Source of the DNA: Verrucomicrobia bacterium Tous-C9LFEB
GTDB lineage: Bacteria; Verrucomicrobiota; Verrucomicrobiia; Methylacidiphilales; UBA1321
Direction of reading: 5' to 3'
Length of the DNA stretch: 64,000 nt
NCBI GenBank assembly: GCA_002304345.1
Contig: NEUU01000007.1
Span: 1-64,000, forward strand
This document shows positions 9,601 through 17,347 of this stretch, piece after piece (the first letter of the stretch is position 1; each line of letters starts with the position of its first letter). A program made the position numbers and the translations under genes. The notes beneath the pieces were generated by a model. It was not told where the DNA came from, searched no databases, and was given only the letters and a program-made list of their open reading frames with translations.

Positions 9601-10155
9601 TGAGCCTTGGGTCGACCAACTAAATAGGCCCACTTGGACAAAGGCCGCCTCGGCCGGAATTTCAAATGAGGCGGTAAGCTCCTTCCAATCCAGTGGCAGG
9701 GCATTATCGAAGAGTTGGTTGATTCCTTTGCTGGTGACAGCCTGTCCGCCAGGGCCAAAATGCAGATGTTGGTCCCCCATATCTTTTCCAGCAGAATCAA
9801 AGAACGTCGCGCGCACAAGTATTCCGGCCGACCGGGCATCCTTCGTAGTCTCGGAGCTGCACTTGACCCAAACCGAGAGCCGGTATTTTTCCGAAGGCTT
9901 TACAGGAATTCTCTCGGATAAGGCCGCATATCGGGCCATGGCGAGGGAAGTCATGACAAGAGCCGAAGCTTCCTGAGGTCCTCCGGTGGACTGAATCTGG
10001 AATTTACAGCCCGACTCCTTAAATGGCGCGGGAACGTATAATTTCCAGCCCTGAACTCCCTGGATGAAATCACCATTAGGCACTAGTGATTCAGCTGGGA
10101 GTAGGATGGGATGTAATGTGGCGAGAAAGAGGAAGTTAAGAAGGAGTCTTTTCAT
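6700..10155 (-). CDS. Secreted heparinase II/III-like polysaccharide lyase
   Basis: This 1151-residue protein starts with a signal peptide (MKRLLLNFLFLATLHPILLPAES). Residues about 25-195 resemble a carbohydrate-binding jelly-roll (LVPNGDFIQGVQGWKLY). A linker rich in Ala, Lys and Thr follows. An all-alpha toroid begins near HPRILFDSALREAI, as in alginate-lyase and heparinase folds. A heparinase II/III-like beta-sandwich follows, recognised by FKHDQADKGQFTFYAYGDD and VIDSGYG. An extra beta-rich tail of about 300 residues is longer than in typical members. It probably cleaves an acidic polysaccharide by elimination outside the inner membrane; the substrate cannot be assigned. It is followed closely by the GH36 gene. 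Confidence 0.75.
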   Translation of the reverse strand: MKRLLLNFLFLATLHPILLPAESLVPNGDFIQGVQGWKLYVPAPFKESGCKFQIQSTGGPQEASALVMTSLAMARYAALSERIPVKPSEKYRLSVWVKCSSETTKDARSAGILVRATFFDSAGKDMGDQHLHFGPGGQAVTSKGINQLFDNALPLDWKELTASFEIPAEAAFVQVGLFSWSTQGSIFWAKVSLDAAETNTALTPVLKPKSPASNSTTKAKDADEVRATTVLPATVEIPEENSWQLAHPRILFDSALREAIQKRTREQPEVAIAWQRILERCNGFTDPQNSHFLDGSKAFDDFLALQGGSHEKRTGIEIALRRWLTPLDLLSFAYAVTGEERYGRKVVELAMATVEKVTPARLEQGFFYTRTFPTRSLALALDWCYPLFTSKQRNLVRSSLADHAQGLYLGSVSSIWGSSSLGHVWNWNAGTATAWGLAALVLEGETNAPTRQWLFQAQHSLEDYLSIGIDTTGGIIEGPVYFGYGAGYMPFFLEGLKRRTGIDLFLTTHYRLITTELPFEILPGGKRVNNLMDSGHRISTADSILYALSRETDRPHARWLWEQLFWGDGKFLAEDQSLPAAVLWAPEKVAPEQLEKRAATLPNYYWSGGRGLVVSRTGTNKESALFSVHAQQYTDFKHDQADKGQFTFYAYGDDLVIDSGYGNDSSTEKSTSGYAHNQVLIDGKAQLQGGAHARTDGWIRESLHSPLVDVTELDLADAYRFTYKSNFKDPSYEKLFQQEIQQATRYTLFVRAPFSYAVIFDSVKKDNTERDYTWLLHTRSDNTFEQVGQDIKVVPAKSEPIVVITQPASKGGGEMFTAGSGSWKATLTVSKSGKYVLWGLTGTDNPIGNKSDSFFLKLDKGKKGFQGGKEPARFAWTTYNKSPLMWVSLNDDNGTTVVPAFDLEPGPIEIELSGREPGAWCAALALIPKDSTPSTDKPLPENSAIVTASEGDITGQMQRLTLAPPAHSAWLQLAIVAPKNWTMTTNSFQTTKEGVHPRLSLNQKNTEGLFLIGLFPHPLSGPGSEAAKWERMPAAKGQCVQIIISPDLMDWTAASPGGGIEAGDLKSDADFLWCRRHASGKIIALCATKASWVMIGDKTVFRSSEGQRSFVYNERQVLLNGDVVTAKFDLGEPVRVETVKRPGSWFSIPSR

Positions 10156-10201
10156 TGAATTGTTTTTGAAACCCGCGAGAAGGAGCGTTCATAACGATAA
10201 G

Positions 10202-10253
10202 ACCGCATGAGCTTCTAGAGCGAAGCTGCGGTTATTTATACTAAAAAATAGAG
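10202..10253. other. Hairpin-rich stretch between divergent genes
   Basis: Two stem-loops are visible. ACCGCA at 10202-10207 pairs with TGCGGT at 10227-10232 around an inner GCTTC/GAAGC stem, followed by TTATTTA. Further on, GAGC-GAAA-GCTC forms a small stem with a GNRA-type tetraloop near 10256-10267. They lie between the divergent heparinase-like and Gfo/Idh genes. They could be leader-RNA structure or a terminator of a short transcript. Confidence 0.25.
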
Positions 10254-10335
10254 GGAGCGAAAGCTCATCTGATTTTTATGTAAAAGCAAGCGACGCCTCG
10301 AAGAAGCAGCTTATTAGTGGGATGTTTTCATCAAG

Positions 10336-11379
10336 ATGAATTCAGGAAAAGTTATCATCGGTATCGTCGGCCTTCGCTTCGGCGAGGACATTATCAAGCA
10401 CCTCATGCCTCCCCATCCGGCGCATGAATACTTCGAGATTGGAGGTATCTTTGACCTGAATGAAACCCGTTCCCGTGCGGTGGCGTCTCGCTGGGGTCTA
10501 AAGGAATATGCGTCGATGGATGAGATGTTGGCAGATTCTAAAATTGAAGCGATAGGCCTCTTTACCCCTCCGACCGGGAGGGCTGGATTACTGCTTTCGA
10601 TGATTGAAGCCGGGAAGCATGTAATGACAACGAAACCCATCGAGTTCAACCCGGAGCGCTTGGAGGAGGTTCTGCGTGAAGCGCGTAAAACGAACCGCAT
10701 CATTCACGCCAATTCCCCCGGACCGCGCCCCACGGTTGATATGCGACAAATGGATCAATGGAGGGAACAGTATGACCTGGGACGGATCATTTCTGTCCGG
10801 GGTGAGGTTTGGGCTTCGTATGCAGAGAAGGCAGACAATGGCTGGTATGACAATTTTCTAGCCTGCCCGGCGGCTCCCATCCTGCGGCTCGGCGTCTATT
10901 TGATTAATGACTTCATCCATGTCGCCGGCGAACCGGTTCAGATGCAGATCATGACGTCACGTATTCGCACAGGACGGCCAACCCCCGATAACGCGGTTTT
11001 GCAACTACGCTCGGCAGATGGTTGCCTGGGAACAATCTTCGCATCATTTTGTATTGATGACGGAGATTCCTATCGAAATGCACTGACCATAAATTTCGAG
11101 CGAGGTACCATATATCGGAATTGCGGACCAAATAAGAGCACGACCCACATGCGGGAATCAGAAGTGACCTTGATTCGCGGCACTGGATGCCGACGCACTG
11201 AGTTGGTCCATCTCTATGTGGACGACATCTCGGGAAATTATCTTTGGCAGGATTTCTATAAGGAGGTAAGGTCCGGGGCTTCTCTATCCAAAGCCTACGA
11301 GGCACGTATGATCGCCAGCGCACGCGCCATTTCGAGATTAGCCGAAGCACAGCAGGTCGTTATTAACGAAGGGGAGTGA
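10336..11379 (+). CDS. Gfo/Idh/MocA-family oxidoreductase
   Basis: This 347-residue protein has an N-terminal Rossmann-type NAD(P) domain (VIIGIVGLRFGEDII, residues about 5-20) and a TTKP motif near residue 99, equivalent to the family's EKP loop. The C-terminal half (about 130-340) fits the alpha/beta substrate domain of GFO/IDH/MocA proteins. Such enzymes oxidise, reduce or epimerise sugars and inositols using tightly bound NAD(P). No signal peptide is present, so it is cytoplasmic. The nucleotide loop reads G-L-R-F-G rather than the classical GxGxxG, a variation seen in some branches. It is divergent from the heparinase-like gene and lies immediately before the pseudopilin cassette. The substrate is not known. 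Confidence 0.82.
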   Translation: MNSGKVIIGIVGLRFGEDIIKHLMPPHPAHEYFEIGGIFDLNETRSRAVASRWGLKEYASMDEMLADSKIEAIGLFTPPTGRAGLLLSMIEAGKHVMTTKPIEFNPERLEEVLREARKTNRIIHANSPGPRPTVDMRQMDQWREQYDLGRIISVRGEVWASYAEKADNGWYDNFLACPAAPILRLGVYLINDFIHVAGEPVQMQIMTSRIRTGRPTPDNAVLQLRSADGCLGTIFASFCIDDGDSYRNALTINFERGTIYRNCGPNKSTTHMRESEVTLIRGTGCRRTELVHLYVDDISGNYLWQDFYKEVRSGASLSKAYEARMIASARAISRLAEAQQVVINEGE

Positions 11380-11409
11380 ATACTCTCCCGGCATAATCAG
11401 AAATTCGTC

Positions 11410-11937
11410 ATGCAGTCGTTTTTAAAAAAACGTTGGTCAACATCCCATGAGATGGCATTGCCATTTTCAATGTTAAGGTGGCGCTGTAACGTCACGGCAT
11501 GCTCTTCAGCTTTTAGTTTGGTTGAGGTGGTCCTGGCTTTGGGGATAGTCAGTTTTGCAATGATTAGTCTGCTCGGGATGGTGCCCTTGGGACTTCAGAC
11601 ATTCCGAAAGTCTATTGACACCACCGTACAGTCGCAAATTGCGCAGCGCCTCACTGGAGAATGTCTATTGGCGGAATGGACTGGGACGCCACCGCGATTT
11701 GTTCCGCCCAATCCCGTCCGCTATTTCGATGAACAGGGACAAGAGAGTGCGGTCGCTTCTACGGCCTTATATACTGTTTATCTTTGTCCTACCAATCTCA
11801 CAGCGCCCGGCCTCACCTCAAATTCGCTGCCTTCATCCAGCATGGCAACGAATCTCCTGATACAAATCGTCAACAAATCAAGTCGTAAAAACACGAATAC
11901 AGTGCAGATGATATTGTTCAATCCGGGGAAACTCTGA
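11410..11937 (+). CDS. Verru_Chthon cassette protein B (pseudopilin-like)
   Basis: This 175-residue protein has an N-terminal prepilin-like segment, SAFSLVEVVLALGIVSFAMI, with a cleavage-type junction before Phe, Glu at about +5 and a hydrophobic helix. An unusually long basic leader of about 33 residues precedes it. The helix is followed by the LGMVPLGLQTFRKS stretch typical of family B. It is the first gene of a four-gene run (B, C, A, D) matching the Verru_Chthon cassette of Verrucomicrobia. It resembles a minor pseudopilin of a type II-secretion-like system; the biological role of the cassette is not established. Its stop codon overlaps the start of the next gene by one base, indicating translational coupling. 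Confidence 0.85.
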   Translation: MQSFLKKRWSTSHEMALPFSMLRWRCNVTACSSAFSLVEVVLALGIVSFAMISLLGMVPLGLQTFRKSIDTTVQSQIAQRLTGECLLAEWTGTPPRFVPPNPVRYFDEQGQESAVASTALYTVYLCPTNLTAPGLTSNSLPSSSMATNLLIQIVNKSSRKNTNTVQMILFNPGKL

Positions 11938-12953
11938 TGCACTCACCCAAAGGATTCCCGCGAATGGAGTACCGATCTGGCAGGGCCTTCACCCTTGTCG
12001 AAATGATGGTGGCGACGACAATTCTGGTACTTTTGATGGGGATCATTTTGGGCATTACAAGTCAGGTTGGAAGAATCTGGACGAGCGTTACCGCAAAAGG
12101 AGATTCATTCACCGCAGCGCAAGCGGCATTTGATGGGATAACTCGCAAGCTGAGCATGGCCACACTCAATACCCACTACGATTATTTTGACATAAATGGG
12201 AAGGCTGCCGGCGATGCAGGTTACAATCAAATCCCGGCCCGATACGGCCGACAATCCGAATTGCACTTCATCATGGGTAAGGCTTTGCTGTCCGAGCAAT
12301 TGAGTCACGCTTTATTTTTTCAAGCCCGGCTGGGACGCTCTGAAAAAATGAACGGCCTCTCGGGTTTGTTGAATTCCTGTGGCTATTATATTGCCTTTCG
12401 GGACGAGGAACGTCCGGCATTCTTCAATCGCCTCAATCCCGGAATGCCATCGCGCTACCGCTTTCGATTAATGGAATTCACCCAGCAATCGGAAGATCTG
12501 AGTTTGTACGTTACAAATGGAAATACGTGGTTCACCACATCGGCTTCCACGACATCGCGCCCGCTTGCCAACAATATTCTTGCCTTGGCAATCATACCGC
12601 ATAAAGCAAATGAAAAGCCCGAAAGCACGTCGCTGGCAGGTAACTGTGAATATAATTCCCGGGTGAATTGGAGTGGCGCGGAACAGCCGGCCACAATGAA
12701 TCAATTACCTCCAGTGGTACGTGTGGTCATGGTGGCGATTGATGAGACATCTGCAAATCGGACATTGCAGAATATTTCGAACGCCGACAGTGCTGCGCAG
12801 GCATTGGGGGTGAATTATGGAGTTCTCTTCCAGAACGCCGCAAATTTATCTGCAGATTTGGTGACAGTGGAAGATCAATTGACGCGCCGGGGTATCAATT
12901 ACCGCGTGTTCCAGACGGATGTAGCTGTCCGTGAAGCAAGATGGAGTAACTAA
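11937..12953 (+). CDS. Verru_Chthon cassette protein C (pseudopilin-like)
   Basis: This 338-residue protein has a prepilin-like N-terminus, GRAFTLVEMMVATTILVLLM, with Glu at mature position 5 and a hydrophobic helix, then a large soluble region with no recognised enzyme motif. It matches the second member of the Verru_Chthon cassette in both size and order. The start ATG overlaps the TGA of protein B, and its own stop lies directly before the protein A start, so these genes form one operon. By analogy with PulJ/GspJ-type minor pseudopilins it may sit at the tip of a pseudopilus; that is inference. Confidence 0.85.
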   Translation: MHSPKGFPRMEYRSGRAFTLVEMMVATTILVLLMGIILGITSQVGRIWTSVTAKGDSFTAAQAAFDGITRKLSMATLNTHYDYFDINGKAAGDAGYNQIPARYGRQSELHFIMGKALLSEQLSHALFFQARLGRSEKMNGLSGLLNSCGYYIAFRDEERPAFFNRLNPGMPSRYRFRLMEFTQQSEDLSLYVTNGNTWFTTSASTTSRPLANNILALAIIPHKANEKPESTSLAGNCEYNSRVNWSGAEQPATMNQLPPVVRVVMVAIDETSANRTLQNISNADSAAQALGVNYGVLFQNAANLSADLVTVEDQLTRRGINYRVFQTDVAVREARWSN

Positions 12954-12954
12954 C

Positions 12955-15900
12955 ATGCCCCCATGTCCCTATCTATGTCGGCGGAAGAAGGATGGTCGAG
13001 TCAATGGGGTGGCGTTGGTCATGGTTTTAGGGAGCATGATTTTCCTGTCTGCCCTCTTGCTCGCCTTTCTCGCTAGCACCAAGAGCAATCTGGTTTCTTC
13101 AAAGCTATATGCCCAAGGAACGAGTGTGAAGCTGCTAGCCGAGACAGCGGTGAATCTCGTGCAGCTGCAAATTCGAAGTGCCACATCTGGGCAAACGAAC
13201 AAAACTTGGGCGTCGCAGCCGGGAGCCATTCGTACTTACGACAACACGGGACAGCAGGACAAAATCTACCGACTTTACTCGAGCGATTCACTTTTGGTTT
13301 CGACGATAGATCCAGTCGCCGAGGTGGGAGCGCTGGCCAATTGGTATAATGACACCGCCATTTTTACCGACCTCAACGCGCCGGTATCCGGCCATTATCC
13401 CATTTTCAATCCAGCAGCGGCTACAGGCTCCACTGCCGTAGAGGGGCTAACCATCAAGAGCGCCCCTGCGGCTCCCTCCGTTGGTGGGAACGCGGCACCC
13501 ATGCCGGTGCGATGGTTGTATGTTTTGCAGAATGGAGCGATCGTCAGCCCCTCGGGGAGTGGGAAGAACGCCACGGTTTCCGGAGCGAGCACGCAGAATC
13601 AGATAGTGGCCCGTATTGCGTTTTGGACCGATGATGATTCCTGTAAAATCAATATTAACACAGCATCCGAAAGTACCTATTGGGATACGCCACGTGTGCA
13701 GACCTCCCAAGATTATGCTTTGGCCAGTTATCAGCCGGCACAGAAGGAATTTCAACGCTATTCGGGACATCCCTCGACCGTTTGTCTCTCGACGGTATTT
13801 CCCGCGCTGACGGCAAACCAGATTTACGCGATTGCTCCGCGCGTGGTGGAAGGTGGTTCGGACCGTGGAACTGCCGTAGCCCCGACAGCGTTGACGCCCG
13901 ACGGCGATCGGCTGTATTGCAGTGTGGATGAGTTGGTGGTCAAACCCAACCGCGACTTGAACGCGGGTTTGGACAAGGACACGGTGGACAAGGTGCGGTT
14001 TTGCCTGACGGCACAGAGCAAGGCGCCCGAGGTGAATCTCTTTAATCAACCTCGCATTGCAATATGGCCAATACGAAAGGATCCCTTATTGAGTTCATCT
14101 TCGGCCAAGGTGACTGTTTTTGACAAGCTCATTGCCTTTTGCTCTACAGTCAACGGTTCGCCGTATTATTTCCAACGGGAGCAATATGATAGCCCGACGC
14201 ACGATATCAGTATTCAGAGAAATCAGGAGCTGTTGGGCTATCTCGAAAAGTTGACGTCGACGGAGATCCCTGGATTCGGTGGAAATTTTCAAATTAAGTA
14301 TGGAGATGATCGAGATCAGATTCTCACCGAAATTTTCGATTATATTCGATGCTCCAATCTCAATGATGATCTTCTCACGAGCGGAAATCAGTTTACACCG
14401 GGCTTTGGCAGCGGTGGTACAGGCAGCACAAATTACAGTCCGGGGCATGGCTGGGCGGCACCGTCGCAGTGGAACGGAACAGCAGGATTGGGCCGGGCCT
14501 ATAGTCTCTCAGAGTTGGGAATCATTTTTATCTGTAATGCGGTGGCAGACGACCCGGCGACATCTGGAATTGATGAATCCAGTGGAAGCAATACAACAGC
14601 CAATCTTGTATTGGGAGGGACCTTGCTTACGGCAGGCCAGAAATATGTTCAAGCTATCATTGTTCCGGAATTTTTCTGTGCCATGCAGGGATGGACGGGC
14701 TGCCGTCCAGAAATGCGTATTCGGATTACGGGGTTGGATAATCTCCAGGTTAACGGCAGCAGTCTGGGTTTCCCTGCGGATGGCTCGATGCCTTATTCCG
14801 ATTTTAACAATATTCCGAATGGTCGTGCGTGGGGTGGAGGGGCCAATTGGCGTAGTTTTGGAATGGCTCTGGATGGCTCTGTTTCTGTGGGGGGCGCTCC
14901 TTTGGGAAATCTTCCTGGTGATGGAGCGTCGGCAAATGCTCCCAATTATCCATTCATCAGCTTCCCGGTAAAATTGTCTGGAATTCCCGCTTCCGGTGGC
15001 ACCATGGCGTTTACTGGGGGCGTTATTACGATTGAGTTTTATGCTACCACCGGGGCGGCAAGTCCGGGAAACTTGATACAGAAGATCAAGGTGAAATTGC
15101 CCGATGGAACCTTCCCCATACCGAACATTGTCACAACCGGTACGGCAGCGGTTTCTTCCACTCCAGCAACGACCAAGGAAACGTGGTGGGCATTTTGTAA
15201 GAAAGGGGCAGTAAGCGGTATTCGTGGGCGGCTGAACGCTGTGCGCAATGACACGAGCGTAACAGGAGATGTGAGTGATGCCGGAGCTGGCGGGGTTTTT
15301 ATCCGAAATGATTTTGATACAGTGCGAACCATTTTGCCGAGGCATGGAGATTACCGTTTGATTGCGGGCATCTCAACATTGGATGATAGCAACGGATCCA
15401 TTTTTGTCCGGCATCCCTACTATGACGATCCGGCAAGGCGTAACGCCTCACTCTATTCGGGTTATCTGGCATGGTCTGCGCCGGGGTTGCAATCGCCAGG
15501 AAGATATATTAGCGGAGCAAATTATTCCACCGATCAAGTTCCAGACATTCCCAGCACAGCCACTGGCACGGACACGCCTGAGTCGACGGGTGATTTCGAT
15601 AATGGAGTGGCCGCTGCGCCGGATGGCCCTTACGTCAATAAACCAGATGAGGGAAATACGTACCGGAACAAGCCCAGTGATGTCCCGTATTTCAGTAACA
15701 ATCAAAAGCAGGAAGGGCTTGGATCCACATTCTTTTCGCCCAATCGGATGCTGCCCTCTCCCGGCATGTTTGGATCCCTACCTACGGGAATAAAGCAATC
15801 TGCGCCCTGGCAAACACTGCTCTTTCGTCCCCAATCTGCACATCCTGGTAGCGCAAGTCCGAAGGATCATCTCTTGATGGATCTCTTTTGGATGCCAGTG

Positions 15901-16566
15901 GTCGAGCCTTATGCCATTAGCGAACCGTTCGCGACAGCTGGAAAAATCAATATGAACTACCAGATACTTCCATTCTCTTATATGGAACGCTCCACTGGAA
16001 TTCGTGCAGCGTTAAAGGCGGAGAAAATCGCTGCAATTCCAACGGCCAAGGGGCTTACCTATAAGACAACAACTGGAGGAAAGATTATGTCCGACGTTTT
16101 TCGTCTGGAAATTGACCGAAATGAAACACTCAAACAATTTCAATCCTTGTTTGATTCGGGAAAAATATTCCGGTCGGCGACCGAGATTTGCGACCTTCAC
16201 ATCGTTCCCAATGGGAAGACAGTCTCAGCCATGAGTTCCTTTTGGACTTCCCACGCGCTGACCGGGGATAATCTGCGCGAGAAAATCTATACGACCCTGT
16301 ATGCGAAACTCACGACTAAATCCAATGTGTTCACGGTACACTATCGCGTCCAGACGTTGCTCAAACCCCAGAATGATCCCAATCCGGACAAGTGGATAGA
16401 GGGGACTCATGTCATCACCGGTGAGTATCGCGGTTCGACGACTCTGGAGCGCTATATTGATCCGTCGGATACTGCAATACCGGATTATGCGAAAGCCTCG
16501 AACCCGCCAGGGCTGGACCAGTTTTACAAATTCAGAATTATTTCCTCCACTCAATTCAACCCATGA
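12955..16566 (+). CDS. Verru_Chthon cassette protein A, large
   Basis: This protein of about 1203 residues is the large member of the cassette. A basic N-terminus is followed by one membrane helix (VALVMVLGSMIFLSALLLAF), resembling GspK/PilX-type proteins that lack the canonical Glu5 prepilin motif. The rest is predicted extracytoplasmic, with long Gly/Ser/Asn-rich beta segments and a conserved-looking DDDSCKININ stretch near residue 225. I chose the ATG at 12955, one base after the stop of protein C; a GTG at 12931 is also in frame. Its last codons overlap the start of protein D by four bases. By position it may be the GspK-like tip or scaffold of the pseudopilus; function is unproven. Confidence 0.85.
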   Translation: MPPCPYLCRRKKDGRVNGVALVMVLGSMIFLSALLLAFLASTKSNLVSSKLYAQGTSVKLLAETAVNLVQLQIRSATSGQTNKTWASQPGAIRTYDNTGQQDKIYRLYSSDSLLVSTIDPVAEVGALANWYNDTAIFTDLNAPVSGHYPIFNPAAATGSTAVEGLTIKSAPAAPSVGGNAAPMPVRWLYVLQNGAIVSPSGSGKNATVSGASTQNQIVARIAFWTDDDSCKININTASESTYWDTPRVQTSQDYALASYQPAQKEFQRYSGHPSTVCLSTVFPALTANQIYAIAPRVVEGGSDRGTAVAPTALTPDGDRLYCSVDELVVKPNRDLNAGLDKDTVDKVRFCLTAQSKAPEVNLFNQPRIAIWPIRKDPLLSSSSAKVTVFDKLIAFCSTVNGSPYYFQREQYDSPTHDISIQRNQELLGYLEKLTSTEIPGFGGNFQIKYGDDRDQILTEIFDYIRCSNLNDDLLTSGNQFTPGFGSGGTGSTNYSPGHGWAAPSQWNGTAGLGRAYSLSELGIIFICNAVADDPATSGIDESSGSNTTANLVLGGTLLTAGQKYVQAIIVPEFFCAMQGWTGCRPEMRIRITGLDNLQVNGSSLGFPADGSMPYSDFNNIPNGRAWGGGANWRSFGMALDGSVSVGGAPLGNLPGDGASANAPNYPFISFPVKLSGIPASGGTMAFTGGVITIEFYATTGAASPGNLIQKIKVKLPDGTFPIPNIVTTGTAAVSSTPATTKETWWAFCKKGAVSGIRGRLNAVRNDTSVTGDVSDAGAGGVFIRNDFDTVRTILPRHGDYRLIAGISTLDDSNGSIFVRHPYYDDPARRNASLYSGYLAWSAPGLQSPGRYISGANYSTDQVPDIPSTATGTDTPESTGDFDNGVAAAPDGPYVNKPDEGNTYRNKPSDVPYFSNNQKQEGLGSTFFSPNRMLPSPGMFGSLPTGIKQSAPWQTLLFRPQSAHPGSASPKDHLLMDLFWMPVVEPYAISEPFATAGKINMNYQILPFSYMERSTGIRAALKAEKIAAIPTAKGLTYKTTTGGKIMSDVFRLEIDRNETLKQFQSLFDSGKIFRSATEICDLHIVPNGKTVSAMSSFWTSHALTGDNLREKIYTTLYAKLTTKSNVFTVHYRVQTLLKPQNDPNPDKWIEGTHVITGEYRGSTTLERYIDPSDTAIPDYAKASNPPGLDQFYKFRIISSTQFNP

Positions 16567-17183
16567 AAACGATATTAAATGCGAATGATAACAAGGGAGG
16601 CTTCAGTCTCATCGAGTTGATGGTGGTTATCGGAATGATTGCGGGACTAACGACGCTTTCAATTCCAGCGTTTAACAGCATTACAGACGCCAACGCATTG
16701 AATGCGTCAGCGTCCAAGGTTATAGATGCAATGAATCTGGCCAGGCAATCTGCCATCACGTTGAATCGCCCGGTTCAAATACGGTTTTATCAAATCAAGG
16801 ATTTGTCAGGAACCGACCTAAGTTATCGCGCCATTCGATTGATTCAGGTGGACGGGAGCACGCTCAAGGACCTCGCTAAGGTTGATTATGTAGATCGCAA
16901 TGTGATTTTAAGTGACCGTCCCGAGTACTCAACCTTGATCGCAGCAGCACCACAGTTTGGAACGGATTCCCTGCCGGGCAATACGACTAACCTTAATTAC
17001 CGCATGTTTCAGTTTATGCCAGATGGAAGTGCGGATTTGCCTGCAGCGAGCGGGGACAGTTGGTTTATCACTTTGTATTTAAAGAGAGCGGTCAAAAACG
17101 GATTGGATGGAGCTCTACCACAGAATTTTATAACGGTCCAGATTGATCCGGTTACAGGAAAGGCCCGGGCGTATCATCCTTAA
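16563..17183 (+). CDS. Verru_Chthon cassette protein D (GspH-like pseudopilin)
   Basis: This 206-residue protein carries a clear prepilin motif, GGFSLIELMVVIGMIAGL, at about residues 12-29, with Gly-Phe cleavage and Glu5. A beta-rich domain resembling GspH/FimT-type minor pseudopilins follows, including the segment SASKVIDAMNLARQSAITLN that is common in that group. It is the fourth and last member of the Verru_Chthon cassette. Its ATG overlaps the end of protein A by four bases. A structured palindromic element follows before the convergent beta-helix gene. Confidence 0.87.
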   Translation: MKTILNANDNKGGFSLIELMVVIGMIAGLTTLSIPAFNSITDANALNASASKVIDAMNLARQSAITLNRPVQIRFYQIKDLSGTDLSYRAIRLIQVDGSTLKDLAKVDYVDRNVILSDRPEYSTLIAAAPQFGTDSLPGNTTNLNYRMFQFMPDGSADLPAASGDSWFITLYLKRAVKNGLDGALPQNFITVQIDPVTGKARAYHP

Positions 17184-17249
17184 GAAGTGATGCGGATTCC
17201 ACCAACTAGTGGAGTATGTCCGATGAAATGAGGGTTGCGAGTGTCTTCC

Positions 17250-17299
17250 TGTAGGGCGCTTCGGTGAAGCGCCGCGGCGCGATGCAATCGCGCCCTACA
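17250..17299. repeat. REP-like palindromic element between convergent genes
   Basis: The outer arms TGTAGGGC (17250-17257) and GCCCTACA (17292-17299) are perfectly complementary. They enclose two further perfect hairpins: GGCGCTTC-GGT-GAAGCGCC (17255-17273) and GCGCGAT-GCA-ATCGCGC (17277-17293). This three-armed shape is typical of dispersed extragenic palindromes. Lying between the convergent cassette D and beta-helix genes, it may also act as a bidirectional terminator. Only one copy was seen in the window. Confidence 0.6.
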
Positions 17300-17347
17300 A
17301 AAAGACATTCTGCTCGCACAACCCATCACATCACGAGACATGATCCA

